NCBI GenBank assembly: GCA_030063045.1
Contig: JAQSEB010000002.1
Location: 4,154,001-4,218,000, forward strand
DNA length: 64,000 bases
Direction: 5' to 3'
From: Pratylenchus scribneri
Lineage: Eukaryota; Nematoda; Chromadorea; Rhabditida; Pratylenchidae
The position numbers and the translations under genes were made by a program. Positions 53,143 to 64,000 of this stretch are shown piece after piece (position 1 is the stretch's first letter; every line of letters begins with the position of its first letter). The notes beneath the pieces were generated by a model that had not been told where the DNA came from, made no database searches, and saw only the letters and a list, made by a program, of their open reading frames with translations.

Positions 53143-55272
53143 ATGGTCATTGATTTGTCAGCCGCATCGGACGATGGATTGGCATTGATTTTGTTGAGAG
53201 TCCCGGTCAAGGATTTGGTCAAAATATGTCCACAGGTTTTTGATTAGTTTGAAAAGATTTAAAAATAAATATTACTATTCGAATAATATAAAGAAAAGTA
53301 TTTTTTGCCAAGAGATTGGATTTTTGCAGAAAGTTTAATAACTTCTTAGTACTTGATCTAGAATCCCAAATATTATACCCAATCGATAGAGCTCATTGAG
53401 ATGCGTCGATTGATGTATACTTATAAACCAAAATTGGTTTAAACGGTTTAGTACTTTGAATTTTGACCAAACCATGGCAAACTATATAATCAATCGACGC
53501 GTCTCGATGAGCTCTATAAAATGGTATAAGGTTTGAGGTTCTAGGTTCAAGCACTAAAAAGTTACAATCAAAAACCTAACTTTCGACAAAGATCTCAATC
53601 TCTCGGCAAAAAACCCTCACCCATAATATAAACTTTAATCACACTTATAATCCAAAAAACTATACAAATTTACAATTAAAATTTCATATAAATTAAAATA
53701 TAAATCTTCAGGTCTCACCACAATGGGACCGCATTTTATCCGACAATTTCTTTTGGCGAATGAAAATGGAACATGATGGGTACAAATTGGAATGGCCCAA
53801 ATTTGCTGGCCTTTCGACTAAATCATTCAAATCGATGGCGCTGAAGCATTGTTTTGGCCGAAATTTAATCAAGGACTGTTGGGACTTGGACCCAAATATT
53901 GATCAAAATTTGACATTGGATCCAAGATGGGAAACTGATCGAATTTGGCAATGGATAGAAGAGCATCTTGTTGACGATAGGTTAATTTCTGAATTTATAA
54001 ATTATAAATGACGATGAATATTTTACAGCTTCAAAGCTATGATCGAAATCCCGCCAGCGTTTATTGAAGGTGACCAGGATATTCAGCCAAAATTCGACAC
54101 GTCAATTGAAGCTTGCATTTCCATCGATACTGAAACTTTCGGAAAGGATATTATCATCAAATTGGCCGATGAAGGATTAACGGTTAAATTTTCCACGATT
54201 TTTCTTTAATTTTCAAATATTTAAGGACGATATAATGGACAATTTCCGTCCAACAATTGTAGTCTCTGAAATGGTTGGAAAACGGCAGGATGGCGATATC
54301 ATTTATACAATGCGATGTTCCCTGGATGCCAGCATTGATGATGAAGATGACCATTTTCCCAAACATCCAATTCCAAATGAAGATCAATACGGCGTATTCC
54401 GGAATGAACGTCGGGATGAGAATGGGCGTTGGGTTGACGTAACAATCGATTTCCAATTAGGACGATATCAAGGTGCAATATTTATAAAAGGATTTTAAAA
54501 ATATTATTTAAATAATGTTGCATTTATTTAGGATTTTTGAAATTTTTTTGAGTACTATTTTTTTTATTATTTTGCCAATTTTTTTTGGCTAAAATTTTAT
54601 TAGAAAAAATTAAAATAAAATAAAAACTTTCCGGAACAACCGGAACAATAAAGAAAACTTTCCGGAACAACCGGAACAAAAAATAAAACTTTCCGGAACA
54701 ACCGGAACAATAAAGAAAACTTTCCGGAACAACCGGAACAATAAATAAAACTTTCCGGAACAACCGGAACAAAAAATAAAACTTTCCGGAACAACCGGAA
54801 CAAAAAATAAAACTTTCCGGAACAACCGGAACAATAAATAAAACTTTCCGGAACAACCGGAACAATAAAAAAACTTTCCGGAACAACCGGAACAATAAAT
54901 AAAACTTTCCGGAACAACCGGAATAATAAATAAAACTTTCCGGAACAACCGGAACAATAAATAAAACTTTCCATCCGGAACAAATATAAAACTACCGAAA
55001 AACCAAAATTAACTATTTTCGGTTTTTTAACCTAAAAATCTCCCTTCTAAATTTAATAAAAGTTTAATTAATTATAATAAAAAATTCGTACTATTTAAGG
55101 TGAAGGCTGGCATCGGGTGGAGCATATGTTCAAGGATTATCCTGCCGGAATGCGTTACTTGACACTGAATTGCAAGGGAGTTGACTTTTATGGAAGCCCT
55201 TATGGACTTAAATTGGCCAATTGTTCGGTGATGGCACTGTGCGAGAAAAATGTGGAAATGAAAGGAATTTGA
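53143..55272 (+). CDS. F-box protein with FBA domain, copy 2 (tandem paralogue)
   Basis: Five exons (53143-53235, 53712-53980, 54029-54182, 54226-54472, 55100-55272) have the same phases as copy 1 and encode 311 residues. The sequence is close to copy 1 (same F-box, same RWV and GWHRVEHMFKDYPAGMRYLTL blocks), with a 3-residue insertion near the end of exon 2. Introns 1 and 4 have grown: intron 1 (53236-53711) holds a GGTTTAAAC-type repeat, and intron 4 (54473-55099) holds a 30-bp minisatellite. Confidence 0.88.
54629..54987 (+). repeat. 30-bp minisatellite in F-box copy 2 intron
   Basis: About 12 units of AACTTTCCGGAACAACCGG plus AACAATAAATAA. It is absent from the matching intron of copy 1, so it arose after the gene duplication. 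Same family as 35273-35757 in opposite orientation. Confidence 0.95.
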
Positions 55273-55446
55273 ATTGATTAATTAATTGTTTCTCAAATTC
55301 TCAAATTTTTATTTTGAACACTCAAATCATAAATAAAATGTTTCTTAATGTATTACAATTTTATAAAAAAGCAAAGTTTTGATCAATATTTTTAAAATTT
55401 ATCATTAATTTATTAACTTATTTAAAAGCATATTTTTTTAACCAAT

Positions 55447-58400
55447 ATGTTCATTGCTCAAAGGGTGGCCATATGGCTGATTCGGTCGCCTCCATTGTTA
55501 AGGTAAATTTGGGAATAATTTAAACTTTAATTTTTTTTGTATTTAGAAGTCATCGATACAAATGCTTGGTGCCTTCCTCTTCTTCCTCAAAACAATTCCC
55601 ACTAATTTTTGCAAAAGCGACGGAAAATTCACAACAATTGGCACAACAATTCACAAATGAAGACCAACATCGAGAAAAACAACAAAATTCACATTCACAC
55701 CAAAATCCATTGATGGCTTGGACTTTATTTGGAATTCTTGGCTTTGAAGAATGGCAAAAACTGGACGATGATCCGCTCAAGGACAAAGTGAAAAGGGCAA
55801 TGCTCCTCCGGAAATATGCACGTTACAAAGAAGCAATCGAGGTAGATTGAAAGCGAAAGGGATGGGACTTAATTTATTCAATTTAATTAATTAATTTTCC
55901 GGAAAGTTCTTTAATCAAGTTTCCGAAAGTTTACAAATCTAAATTGTAATTGCGATTGTAATTGTAATTTGCGATTGTAATTGTAATTTGCGATTGTAAT
56001 TGTAATTGCGATTGTAAAATTGTAATTGCGATTGTAATTGTAATTGTGATTGTAATTGTAATTTGCGATTGTAATTGTAATTTGCGATTGTAATTGTAAT
56101 TTGCGATTGTAATTGTAATTTGCGATTGTAATTGTAATTTGCGATTGTAATTGTAATTTGCGATTGTAATTGTAATTTGCGATTGTAATTGTAATTTGCG
56201 ATTGTAATTGCGATTGTAATTGTAATTGTAATTTGCGATTGTAATTGTAATTTGCGATTGTAATTGTAATTTGCGATTGTAATTGTAATTGTAAAATAGT
56301 AATTGCGATTGTAATTGTATGCATAAAATGTGTTGATATTTTTTGCCGAAACTTTTTTTATTTGATTACTTCCATAAAGTTTTTTAATTAAATTGTTTCC
56401 GGAAAGATTTAATTAAATACTAAAGAAATATTTTAAACTCTTTTCAAAGTCATTTTCGAATCAAGTTAAAAACTTTCGAAGTCATTTTACTTTTTTCCAC
56501 AAATTTAAATGTCGAAAATTTGACATTTTTGAGGCTATCTATAATCTTTAAAATTCTCCAAATTAATATTTATTCCCAACAAAGGTTTTGGATGAAGCAT
56601 TGGCGGATGCAGAGAAATTGGGGAATCCAAAAATTGTGACACGGATATTAGACGAATTGGCCAACGCCTATTATGAGGCGGATGAATTGTACAATGCGGA
56701 GAAATTATTCCGGCTGGTTATTCATAGGTAGGTAAATTCTGATTTGGACATTTTTATTATAGTTTTAGTATCAGAGAAAGATAAGATTTTTGGGCGTTGG
56801 GCCACAACTTTTTTATTGCCAAACTAAAACGAATAAAATAATGAATCAAATATTGGTTATAAGTTGAAAAAATTGGGAAATGTAATATAATTAATTAAGG
56901 CTTTTCCCTTTACCAATTAGCATGAAATATTGTTAAGTTAAAAGTGGCAATAATAACACAAAATGGTAAAAAAAAAGTAAGATTATATTGAATTTTGGTT
57001 AAAAAACTTTAAATGAGTTTCCCTAAAGCTTAAACCCTGCTGGGGGGTTGCGGGTTATTGATCCAAAATCAATAATCCACTAATTCCTTCCAATTTTTTA
57101 GGCTCATCACACTTCATCGAAAGACGGAATCATCACCGGAATTCATTGGAATTTCACTGAAATTGGCGGACATTTTTGCGAGAAAAGGTCTTCTAATGGA
57201 TTTCCAATATTTTTTGGAAATTTATTCAAATTTTAGGCGACCCCGAATCCGCCGACATAGGCTATAGGCATTGTCTGTCAAAACAATTGCAGGAAGTGGA
57301 CAAAACATTGTCAAATTATCATTTGGAACATGGTGCAAATGTTGAAACACCGGTGGGTTTTCTCGGCTACCAAATTGCACAAAATATTAATTTTTAAAGA
57401 ATTTTAAAGAAAATTGGACAAAAAATATTTATTTTTGGAAGGAAATTTCACAAAATAATTATTAATTTTTGAAGAAAATTATACAAATTTTTATTAAATT
57501 TTGAAGAAATTTCAGAAAATATTTTATGAATTTTTTAAAGAAAATTATAAAAAAATTTTTTTATTAATTTTTAAAGAAAATTGCCCATAAATATTTAATT
57601 AATTTTTAAAGAAAATTGCCAAAAAATATTTTATTAAAGAAGAAATTATACAATAATATTTTACTTAAAATTAATTTATAAAGAAAATTAATTACTCAAA
57701 AATGTTTTAAATTGAACAAAAAAATTATAAATTATTTAATGGAAATTAAAAAAATTATATTATGAATTTTTTAAGGAAATTGAACAAAAATTTTTAAATT
57801 ATATAAAAATATTTTATTAATTTTTAAATTAAATTACACAAAAATATTTTATGAATTGTTTTTTAAAGGAAATTACACAAAAAAAAATATTTATTAATTT
57901 TTTAAATAGATGCCCGTCGATAGACTTGGCTTGGATTACACCGAATCGGTTGGTTCAATTCACATTTGGCCATTTCTTTATTTTCTCCTCATTAAATTCC
58001 AGTTTGCATTGTTGGGAATGTGTTTGCATGAATACTCACTTTTCTTGGTAATTTTTAATTTGGTCAAAAATACCCTAAATTTTTAGCTGGATTTCTATGC
58101 GGACACTCGACTCGATGAAGCGCAGGAATATATTTTGGAGGCATTGAAGGTGGGAAATTTTTTTAGGGAAATCATTTAATTAACTAAAAATATATTAGAT
58201 TTACTTCTTAATTTTTGGTACCAAAAATCGCACATTTTTAAAACCATAAAACTCGGCCTTAGGCCTAAATTTAATTCCAATTCTTTAATATAGACAAAAA
58301 TAAAAAAAAAATTATACAGAGAATTCATTTAATTTACCCAAAAAATCATCGAATTTTTCCATGACAAAAATCCTGGAATTTTTTAAAAAATACCTAAAAC

Positions 58401-59602
58401 TTAGCCCTTTCCCAAAACTCTAATTTAATTCCAATTCCTCAAGTAAAATATTTTGTAAAAAATATGAGGAATTCAGTTAATATCCAAAAGAATTAATGAA
58501 TTTTTTCTAAAAATTTTTCATATCCAAAAAATGGGCAACCAACCTTTCTCTTATAAGTCCAACTTCCTAATAGGCAAAATATTTTATCTTTAAAATCATT
58601 GTAAAATTTAATAAATTTATTTTAAAATAAATTCAATTACATTTTTAAAATTTTTCAGGTTTCCCAGAAAATTTACGGCCTCAACACATTCCATTCAATG
58701 AATTTGTTGAGCACATTTGCCGCAAAATGCGTCATCAAAAACAAGTCAGTCATCCAACATTATTCAAAAATAAATTTTAAATTCATTTCGGATAGTATTT
58801 AATTTGGCGAAAATGAGTACCTATATATGCTAATATTTAAATTTTTTACGGGTTTGTCCCACACATTCATAAACCAATATACCCAAAATTGGATAGAGCT
58901 GGTCAAAACGCATTGAATGGTATATAATTTGGTTATGGTTTGGTCAACAATTAAAGGGTTTTAAACGGTTTAAACCACATTGTGGTTTGGTCAACAATTA
59001 AAGGGTTTTATACGGTTTAAACCACATTTTGGTTTGGTCAACAATTAAAGGGTTTTAAATGGTTTAAACCACATTTTGGTTTAATGGTACAAAACTAAGT
59101 TAGAATTGGTTAAATCCAAGCCACCAAAACATTATAAAATGATGCGTCTTGACGAAATCTATTGATTGGGTATATGATTTGGGATATAGGACAGATCATT
59201 GAACCTTTATAATCTTTCCATCTTTTTCATTATTTACCAATTCATTTGCAGATTTGAAATGGCACGAAAATTCCTCGAGCTTGGATTGGATCGACTGCTA
59301 CTTTTGCCGGAATGCGAGTCCGTTTTTGACGAGTTTTTCGCACTCAATTAATTAATTTCCCTCATTTTTAAAGGTCCATTGTTCTGTCCTATTATTGTTG
59401 CTATGCCGAAGCGCTGTTCCACACCGGTGAACAGGAAAAAGCGGTGGAATATGCGAAAAGGGCCGCCGAATTGGCCAAATCCCATGAGAATCCGGCACTC
59501 CGCGCATATATCAAAAAATTTGCCAAACAAATGCAAAGGGATGCGTCGAGGAGAGGTGGAGGTGGAAGAAGTGAAGGCGCCAATTGGTTTTGGCCTTTTT
59601 GA
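55447..59602 (+). CDS. TTC19: TPR-repeat protein, TTC19-like (mitochondrial complex III assembly)
   Basis: Eleven exons (55447-55502, 55547-55841, 56585-56727, 57102-57187, 57237-57352, 57910-57948, 58003-58047, 58087-58149, 58659-58744, 59252-59317, 59374-59602) encode 407 residues in one frame. The N-terminus is Arg-rich and fits a mitochondrial presequence, followed by a hydrophobic PLMAWTLFGILGF segment as in TTC19. TPR-like helices follow: LDELANAYYEADELYNAEKL, ISLKLADIFARKG, FALLGMCLHEYSLFLL, then a final repeat HTGEQEKAVEYAKRAAELA. TTC19 helps clear Rieske-protein fragments from complex III. The donor at 59317 (GTCCG) is non-standard and is the weakest junction. Confidence 0.8.
55938..56325 (-). 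repeat. Satellite (ATTGTAATTGCG) in TTC19-like intron 2
   Basis: Units of 12 and 18-19 bp made of TTGCGATTGTAATTGTAA. It is the reverse complement of the array at 60901-62932. Confidence 0.95.
58852..59205 (+). repeat. Dispersed GGTTTAAACC-family repeat with internal triplication
   Basis: Same sequence as 41463-41735, but the segment GGTCAACAATTAAAGGGTTT is present three times in tandem. It lies in the last large intron of the TTC19-like gene. Confidence 0.75.
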
Positions 59603-59796
59603 TTATTTTTGTTTATATTCAATAAATTAGATAATTAATTGTTTTTTTTTGTATTATTTGATTTGTTTTTATTCGATAAATTAAATAAAAAATAATTTTT
59701 GCATTGATAAAAATAAAATAAATATTTATTTTCATAGATTTGTCCGGTTTCTTCTGCTGGAAATAAAATGAACGAAAAATCCTGAAATGAGAAAAT

Positions 59797-62700
59797 TTAT
59801 TCATTTTGTTGCCAATTTTGTCTACCAAATAAATTCCAAATGGCCAATCCAGCCCATTGGGTGGAGTTAAAGAAGAGGACATTAATTTGAACCAACAAAA
59901 ACATGGAAAATAACTGGAAAATGCAATTAGATCCCTGAGGGAAAATCATAACAAAAAGGCGGTAATTCGATGCGAAATTACTGTATTCAGAGGTTCAAAC
60001 TAGAGACCGGCAAAATGGGGATTTTCCGTATTCCGTACCGTATTTTTCCCCTCAAAAAGTTGAGATATTTGTCAAAAAAAGTGCCGTATTGGGAAATTTA
60101 CAAAAATTGCCGTATTCCGAACCGTAATTGCCCAATTTTTTGCCGTACCATATTGCGATATTCCAAAAATTTGCCTTATACGATACGGCGCCGGTCTCTA
60201 GTTCAAACTAACCAAAGGGAATTAGGCAATCCAAAATGCGCCTAACTCAAAAAGTTTTGAATTTTTCCTTTATAGGGATTTTGGATGTAGTAATTTTAGG
60301 GTGAATTCGAAAATTTGGAAAATAATAATTCCAAAGCTATTTGAACATACCGATCCCATTGGGACCATCCATTTGTTTGATTCATGGGCGCCACCACCGA
60401 ATGGAGTGTCAAAACGATGGCGGGCCAACCAAATGGCAATCCAAATGGACAATGGCGGACAAATGGCCACGGCGAACATGGCCAACATTGGCGTATACTC
60501 TTCCGTTTCCATCAATGCCTTCAGGGAAAGTGCGCAAAGCAAAGCCAATAGGCCAATTCCGGTTAGGGCCAATTTCGCCCGTCCAAATGCCTGATCCGCA
60601 TCGAGAACAGCCGCAGCCTGACTTCCACTTTCCAATCTTCTTTCATCATTTCTTCCTTCAGATTCATAAAGATGATGTTGCCGTTGGCAATGTTCATCAT
60701 TATTTGTGGTTTGGCACGATGAAAGAAAACAATTATGTTGGGCAGTGGAATGAGGAAATATGGAATTAGAAATTGTCACCCTTTCCCAATCTTCTTCTTC
60801 CTCCTCCGCTTGTTCATTTTCTGCATTGCTACTTAATTCGTCCTTAAATTTAGAGTAGGAATCAAAATTACAAATTGAAATAAAGTTAGAAATCAACAAT
60901 TACAATCGCAAATTACAATTACAATCGCAAATTACAATTACAATCGCAATTACAAATTACAATCGCAAATTACAATTACAATCGCAATTACAAATTACAA
61001 TCGCAAATTACAAATTACAATCGTAAATTACAATTACAATCGCAAATTGCAATTACAATCGCAAATTACAATTACAATCGCAATTACAATTACAATCGCA
61101 AATTACAATTACAATCGCAATTACAAATTACAATCGCAAATTACAATTACAATTCACAAATTACAATTACAATCGCAAATTACAATTACAATCGCAAATT
61201 ACAATTACAATTCACAAATTACAATTACAATCGCAAATTACAATTACAATCGCAATTACAATTACAATCGCAAATTACAATTACAATCGCAATTACAAAT
61301 TACAATCGCAATTACAAATTACAATCGCAATTACAAATTACAATCGCAATTACAATTACAATCGCAAATTACAAATTACAATCGCAATTACAAATTACAA
61401 TCGCAATTACAAATTACAATCGCAATTACAATTACAATCGCAATTACAAATTACAATCGCAATTACAATTACAATCGCAAATTACAATTACAATCGCAAT
61501 TACAAATTACAATCGCAATTACAAATTACAATCGCAATTACAATTACAATCGCAAATTACAATTACAATCGCAATTACAAATTACAATCGCAAATTACAA
61601 TTACAATTCACAAATTACAATTACAATCGCAAATTACAATTACAATCGCAATTACAATTACAATCGCAATTACAAATTACAATCGCAATTACAATTACAA
61701 TCGCAATTACAAATTACAATCGCAATTACAATTACAATCGCAATTACAAATTACAATCGCAATTACAATTACAATCGCAATTACAATTACAATCGCAAAT
61801 TACAAATTACAATCGCAATTACAAATTACAATCGCAATTACAAATTACAATCGCAAATTACAAATTACAATCGTAAATTACAATTACAATCGCAAATTAC
61901 AAATTACAATCGCAATTACAAATTACAATCGCAAATTACAAATTACAATCGTAAATTACAATTACAATCGCAAATTGCAATTACAATCGCAAATTACAAT
62001 TACAATCGCAATTACAAATTACAATCGCAAATTACAATTACAATCGCAATTACAAATTACAATCGCAAATTACAAATTACAATCGTAAATTACAATTACA
62101 ATCGCAAATTGCAATTACAATCGCAAATTACAATTACAATCGCAATTACAAATTACAATCGCAAATTACAAATTACAATCGTAAATTACAATTACAATCG
62201 CAATTACAAATTACAATCGCAAATTACAAATTACAATCGTAAATTACAATTACAATCGCAAATTGCAATTACAATCGCAAATTACAATTACAATCGCAAT
62301 TACAAATTACAATCGCAATTACAAATTACAATCGCAATTACAAATTACAATCGCAAATTGCAATTACAATCGCAAATTACAAATTACAATCGCAATTACA
62401 AATTACAATCGCAAATTACAAATTACAATCGTAAATTACAATTACAATCGCAAATTGCAATTACAATCGCAAATTACAATTACAATCGCAATTACAAATT
62501 ACAATCGCAAATTACAAATTACAATCGTAAATTACAATTACAATCGCAAATTGCAATTACAATCGCAAATTACAATTACAATCGCAATTACAAATTACAA
62601 TCGCAATTACAAATTACAATCGCAATTACAATTACAATCGCAAATTACAATTACAATCGCAATTACAAATTACAATCGCAATTACAATTACAATCGCAAT

Positions 62701-63096
62701 TACAATTACAATCGCAAATTACAATTACAATCGCAAATTACAATTACAATCGCAATTACAAATTACAATCGCAATTACAATTACAATCGCAATTACAATT
62801 ACAATCGCAATTACAATTTTACAATTACAATCGCAATTACAATTTTACAATTACAATTCACAAATTACAATTACAATCGCAATTACAATTACTATCGCAA
62901 ATTACAATTACAATCGCAATTACAATCCTTCCGGAAAGAACTTAGAAATTACAATCACAAATCAGAATAAAGTTAGAATCAGAAATAGAAAACAAATCAC
63001 TTCCTCATTTATGGTGCCACGAATTCGTTGATATTCTGGCTGCCTACTGGATGATTCGGCATCAGGCAAAAAATGGGCCAAATAAACGAGGATTGC
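59797..63096 (-). CDS. Multi-span membrane protein, unrecognised (3' part, 5' end uncertain)
   Basis: Supported exons on the minus strand are 60351-60842 and 59797-59913 (phase 0 junctions, donor GTATGT, acceptor TTCCAG), with a probable upstream exon at 63001-63096. The protein part has an acidic segment (EEEEEDWERV), then hydrophobic spans (LALTGIGLLALLCALSL, MLAMFAVAICPPLSIWIAIW, LFSMFLLVQINVLFF) and ends WNLFGRQNWQQNE. No family is recognised. The intron 60843-63000 is almost entirely satellite. The 5' start may lie in 63463-63692, where a hydrophobic frame (ATG 63666) ends at a GT in the right phase, but this is weak. It is convergent with the TTC19-like gene. Confidence 0.55.
60001..60200. 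mobile_element. hAT-type MITE, 200 bp
   Basis: The terminal inverted repeats TAGAGACCGGC and GCCGGTCTCTA are flanked by the 8-bp direct repeat GTTCAAAC (59993-60000 and 60201-60208). An 8-bp duplication with TAGAG ends is the hAT hallmark. The interior is rich in CCGTATTCC/CCGTA words and has no coding capacity. It sits in an intron of the 59797-63096 gene. Confidence 0.85.
60901..62932 (+). repeat. 2-kb satellite of AATTAC/AATCGC units filling an intron
   Basis: Composed of 12- and 19-bp words such as CAATTACAATCG and CAAATTACAATTACAATCG, with a larger-scale pattern marked by AATTGCAATTACAATCG and AATCGTAAATTAC variants. A 632-codon stop-free frame here results from the repeat and is not a gene. 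The array ends at CTTCCGGAAAG, the core shared with other arrays. Confidence 0.97.
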
Positions 63097-64000
63097 CTTC
63101 ACATATGTTTAAAAATGAATTAAATTTAATCATTTTTAATTCAAACTTGGGCATTAATTCGAATTGAAGCGTTCAATGGGAGTAAATGAAAAAGCCAACA
63201 TTTCGGAGTGAATACAATTATGAAGACTATCAATATGGCCAAAAAGGCAGAAATGTTCCTTTTTAGAGATAAAATGACAAAAATTTTAGACATTGGTCTT
63301 ACTTCATACTTTTTGCCAATTTACAATATGGTAACAAAAATTCATTGGCCAAAAGAAAAATGAGTCGAGTTGTGAGCAAAAATAAACATAAATATACAGC
63401 CAAAAGAGAGAAAATTGAGCCAATTGACATCAAATAACTTAAATTTATATGGAAATTTTTTTTCAGCCACAATTCATTACCGTGCCGAAAAAAGTTGAAC
63501 CGGATTGAAGAGGGAGGGAAGTGGAAGGAAAAATTGTGAAGGTGAAAATTGAATTGATTTGGGCAAAAGTGGAAAGAAGGCCAACAAAGAAATAGTTGAA
63601 ACGAAGATTAGAGCCTTGGAAATGAATGGAAACAGATGGAGCATTATACGGTTGGGATGCGTGCATTCTTCGGCCTGAATATGAGCGGGCATTATTTTGG
63701 AGAAGCCAACTTTGCGCCTTTTAAATTAACTCGTCAAGGAATGAACCAATTTTAATGATTTTGGTATCAAATTAAAGAGCAGACTTTTGGCTATCCAATG
63801 AAATTAATTTTACTTAAATTGGTTAAGAATTGATGGAGTTATGCCCAAAAAAAATCGACAATTTTGCTAATTCAATGTAAGGGACTTTTGATTGGTTTTT
63901 AGGCCATAATTTCACAAATTCTGAAACATTTAAGTAAAATTAATATCATTTAATAGCCAAAAGTCTGCTCTTTAATTTCATACAAAAATCATCAAAATTG
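63097..64000. other. Mostly noncoding; possible upstream exon and a second foldback element
   Basis: 63463-63692 has overlapping hydrophobic minus-strand frames that may include a first exon of the membrane-protein gene, but I cannot confirm it. From 63741 to the window end lies a foldback element like that at 45028-45294. Its arms carry ATCAAATTAAAGAGCAGACT and, near 63965, the complementary AGTCTGCTCTTTAATTT. Confidence 0.5.

Noticed and set aside
54524..54983. Minus-strand frames rich in VVPESFIFCSG
   Set aside because: Same minisatellite family in an F-box gene intron; repeat artefact.
55911..56324. 137-codon frame of NYNYNRKLQLQ repeats
   Set aside because: Short satellite inside an intron of the TTC19-like gene.
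61047..62970. Stop-free frames of 632 and 235 codons (NYNYNRNY / QLQSQITITI repeats)
   Set aside because: They are translations of a short-period satellite whose units lack stop codons. The array lies in an intron and has no start context or domain.
1..64000. CRISPR arrays, rRNA genes and intact tRNA genes
   Set aside because: Tandem arrays here have no unique spacers of constant length, and no rRNA-like or cloverleaf sequence was found; the one A/B-box pair is too widely spaced.

Overview
The window looks like an AT-rich nematode nuclear genome. Host genes have short introns, mostly 40-60 bp, with T-rich or A-rich acceptors. The host proteins recognised are a PAPS synthase 3' end, Mediator subunit MED13, ISCA2, two F-box/FBA proteins and a TTC19-like TPR protein. 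The main capsid protein of the embedded element is of the type known from nematode databases as F54H12.2-like. I cannot name the species; the nematode assignment is inference.

Layout. 1-2340: end of a PAPS synthase gene, a small secreted-protein gene and a fragment of a 33-bp minisatellite. 2341-31637: a complete 29,297-bp Polinton/Maverick-type (adintovirus-like) element with 571-bp terminal inverted repeats and a perfect 6-bp target duplication (AGAATA). It sits inside the minisatellite, which resumes at 31638 and runs to about 32290. 34118-49754 (minus): MED13, modelled here as 31 exons. 50754-51298: ISCA2. 51535-55272: tandem pair of F-box/FBA genes. 55447-59602: TTC19-like gene. 59797-63096 (minus): part of an unidentified multi-membrane-span gene whose large intron is a 2-kb satellite. 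Minisatellites, a hAT MITE, foldback elements and a dispersed repeat fill many host introns.

Inside the element. The replication and virion set is a protein-primed family B DNA polymerase with an OTU-like and zinc-finger N-terminus, a penton-like protein, the major capsid protein, a pX-like basic core protein and an adenain-like maturation protease. No integrase and no FtsK/HerA packaging ATPase could be found. Accessory genes are unusual: a stand-alone Argonaute-type PAZ protein, a protein with ADP-ribosyl-cyclase-like motifs, a spliced RING-finger protein, two spliced single-pass membrane proteins, a Pro-rich zinc-ribbon protein, and an 18-exon gene in which all 17 introns are 44-59 bp and phase 0. 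Most intronless genes have a TATA box 40-130 bp upstream.

The element has been rearranged. A 5.42-kb tandem duplication has produced a second penton-like gene and a second polymerase gene. One polymerase copy carries a 2-nt frameshift and the other lacks motifs B and C, so neither copy is a complete open frame as sequenced. A 612-bp noncoding block is tandemly duplicated and has an inverted partner 5 kb away. A set of short regulatory-looking modules and hairpins recurs at nearly every divergent gene boundary and partly in the terminal repeats.

The most notable observation is a virus-like transposon in a presumed nematode that carries its own PAZ domain, next to a possible NAD-consuming enzyme. 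This suggests a counter-defence cassette aimed at small-RNA silencing, but that function is inference.
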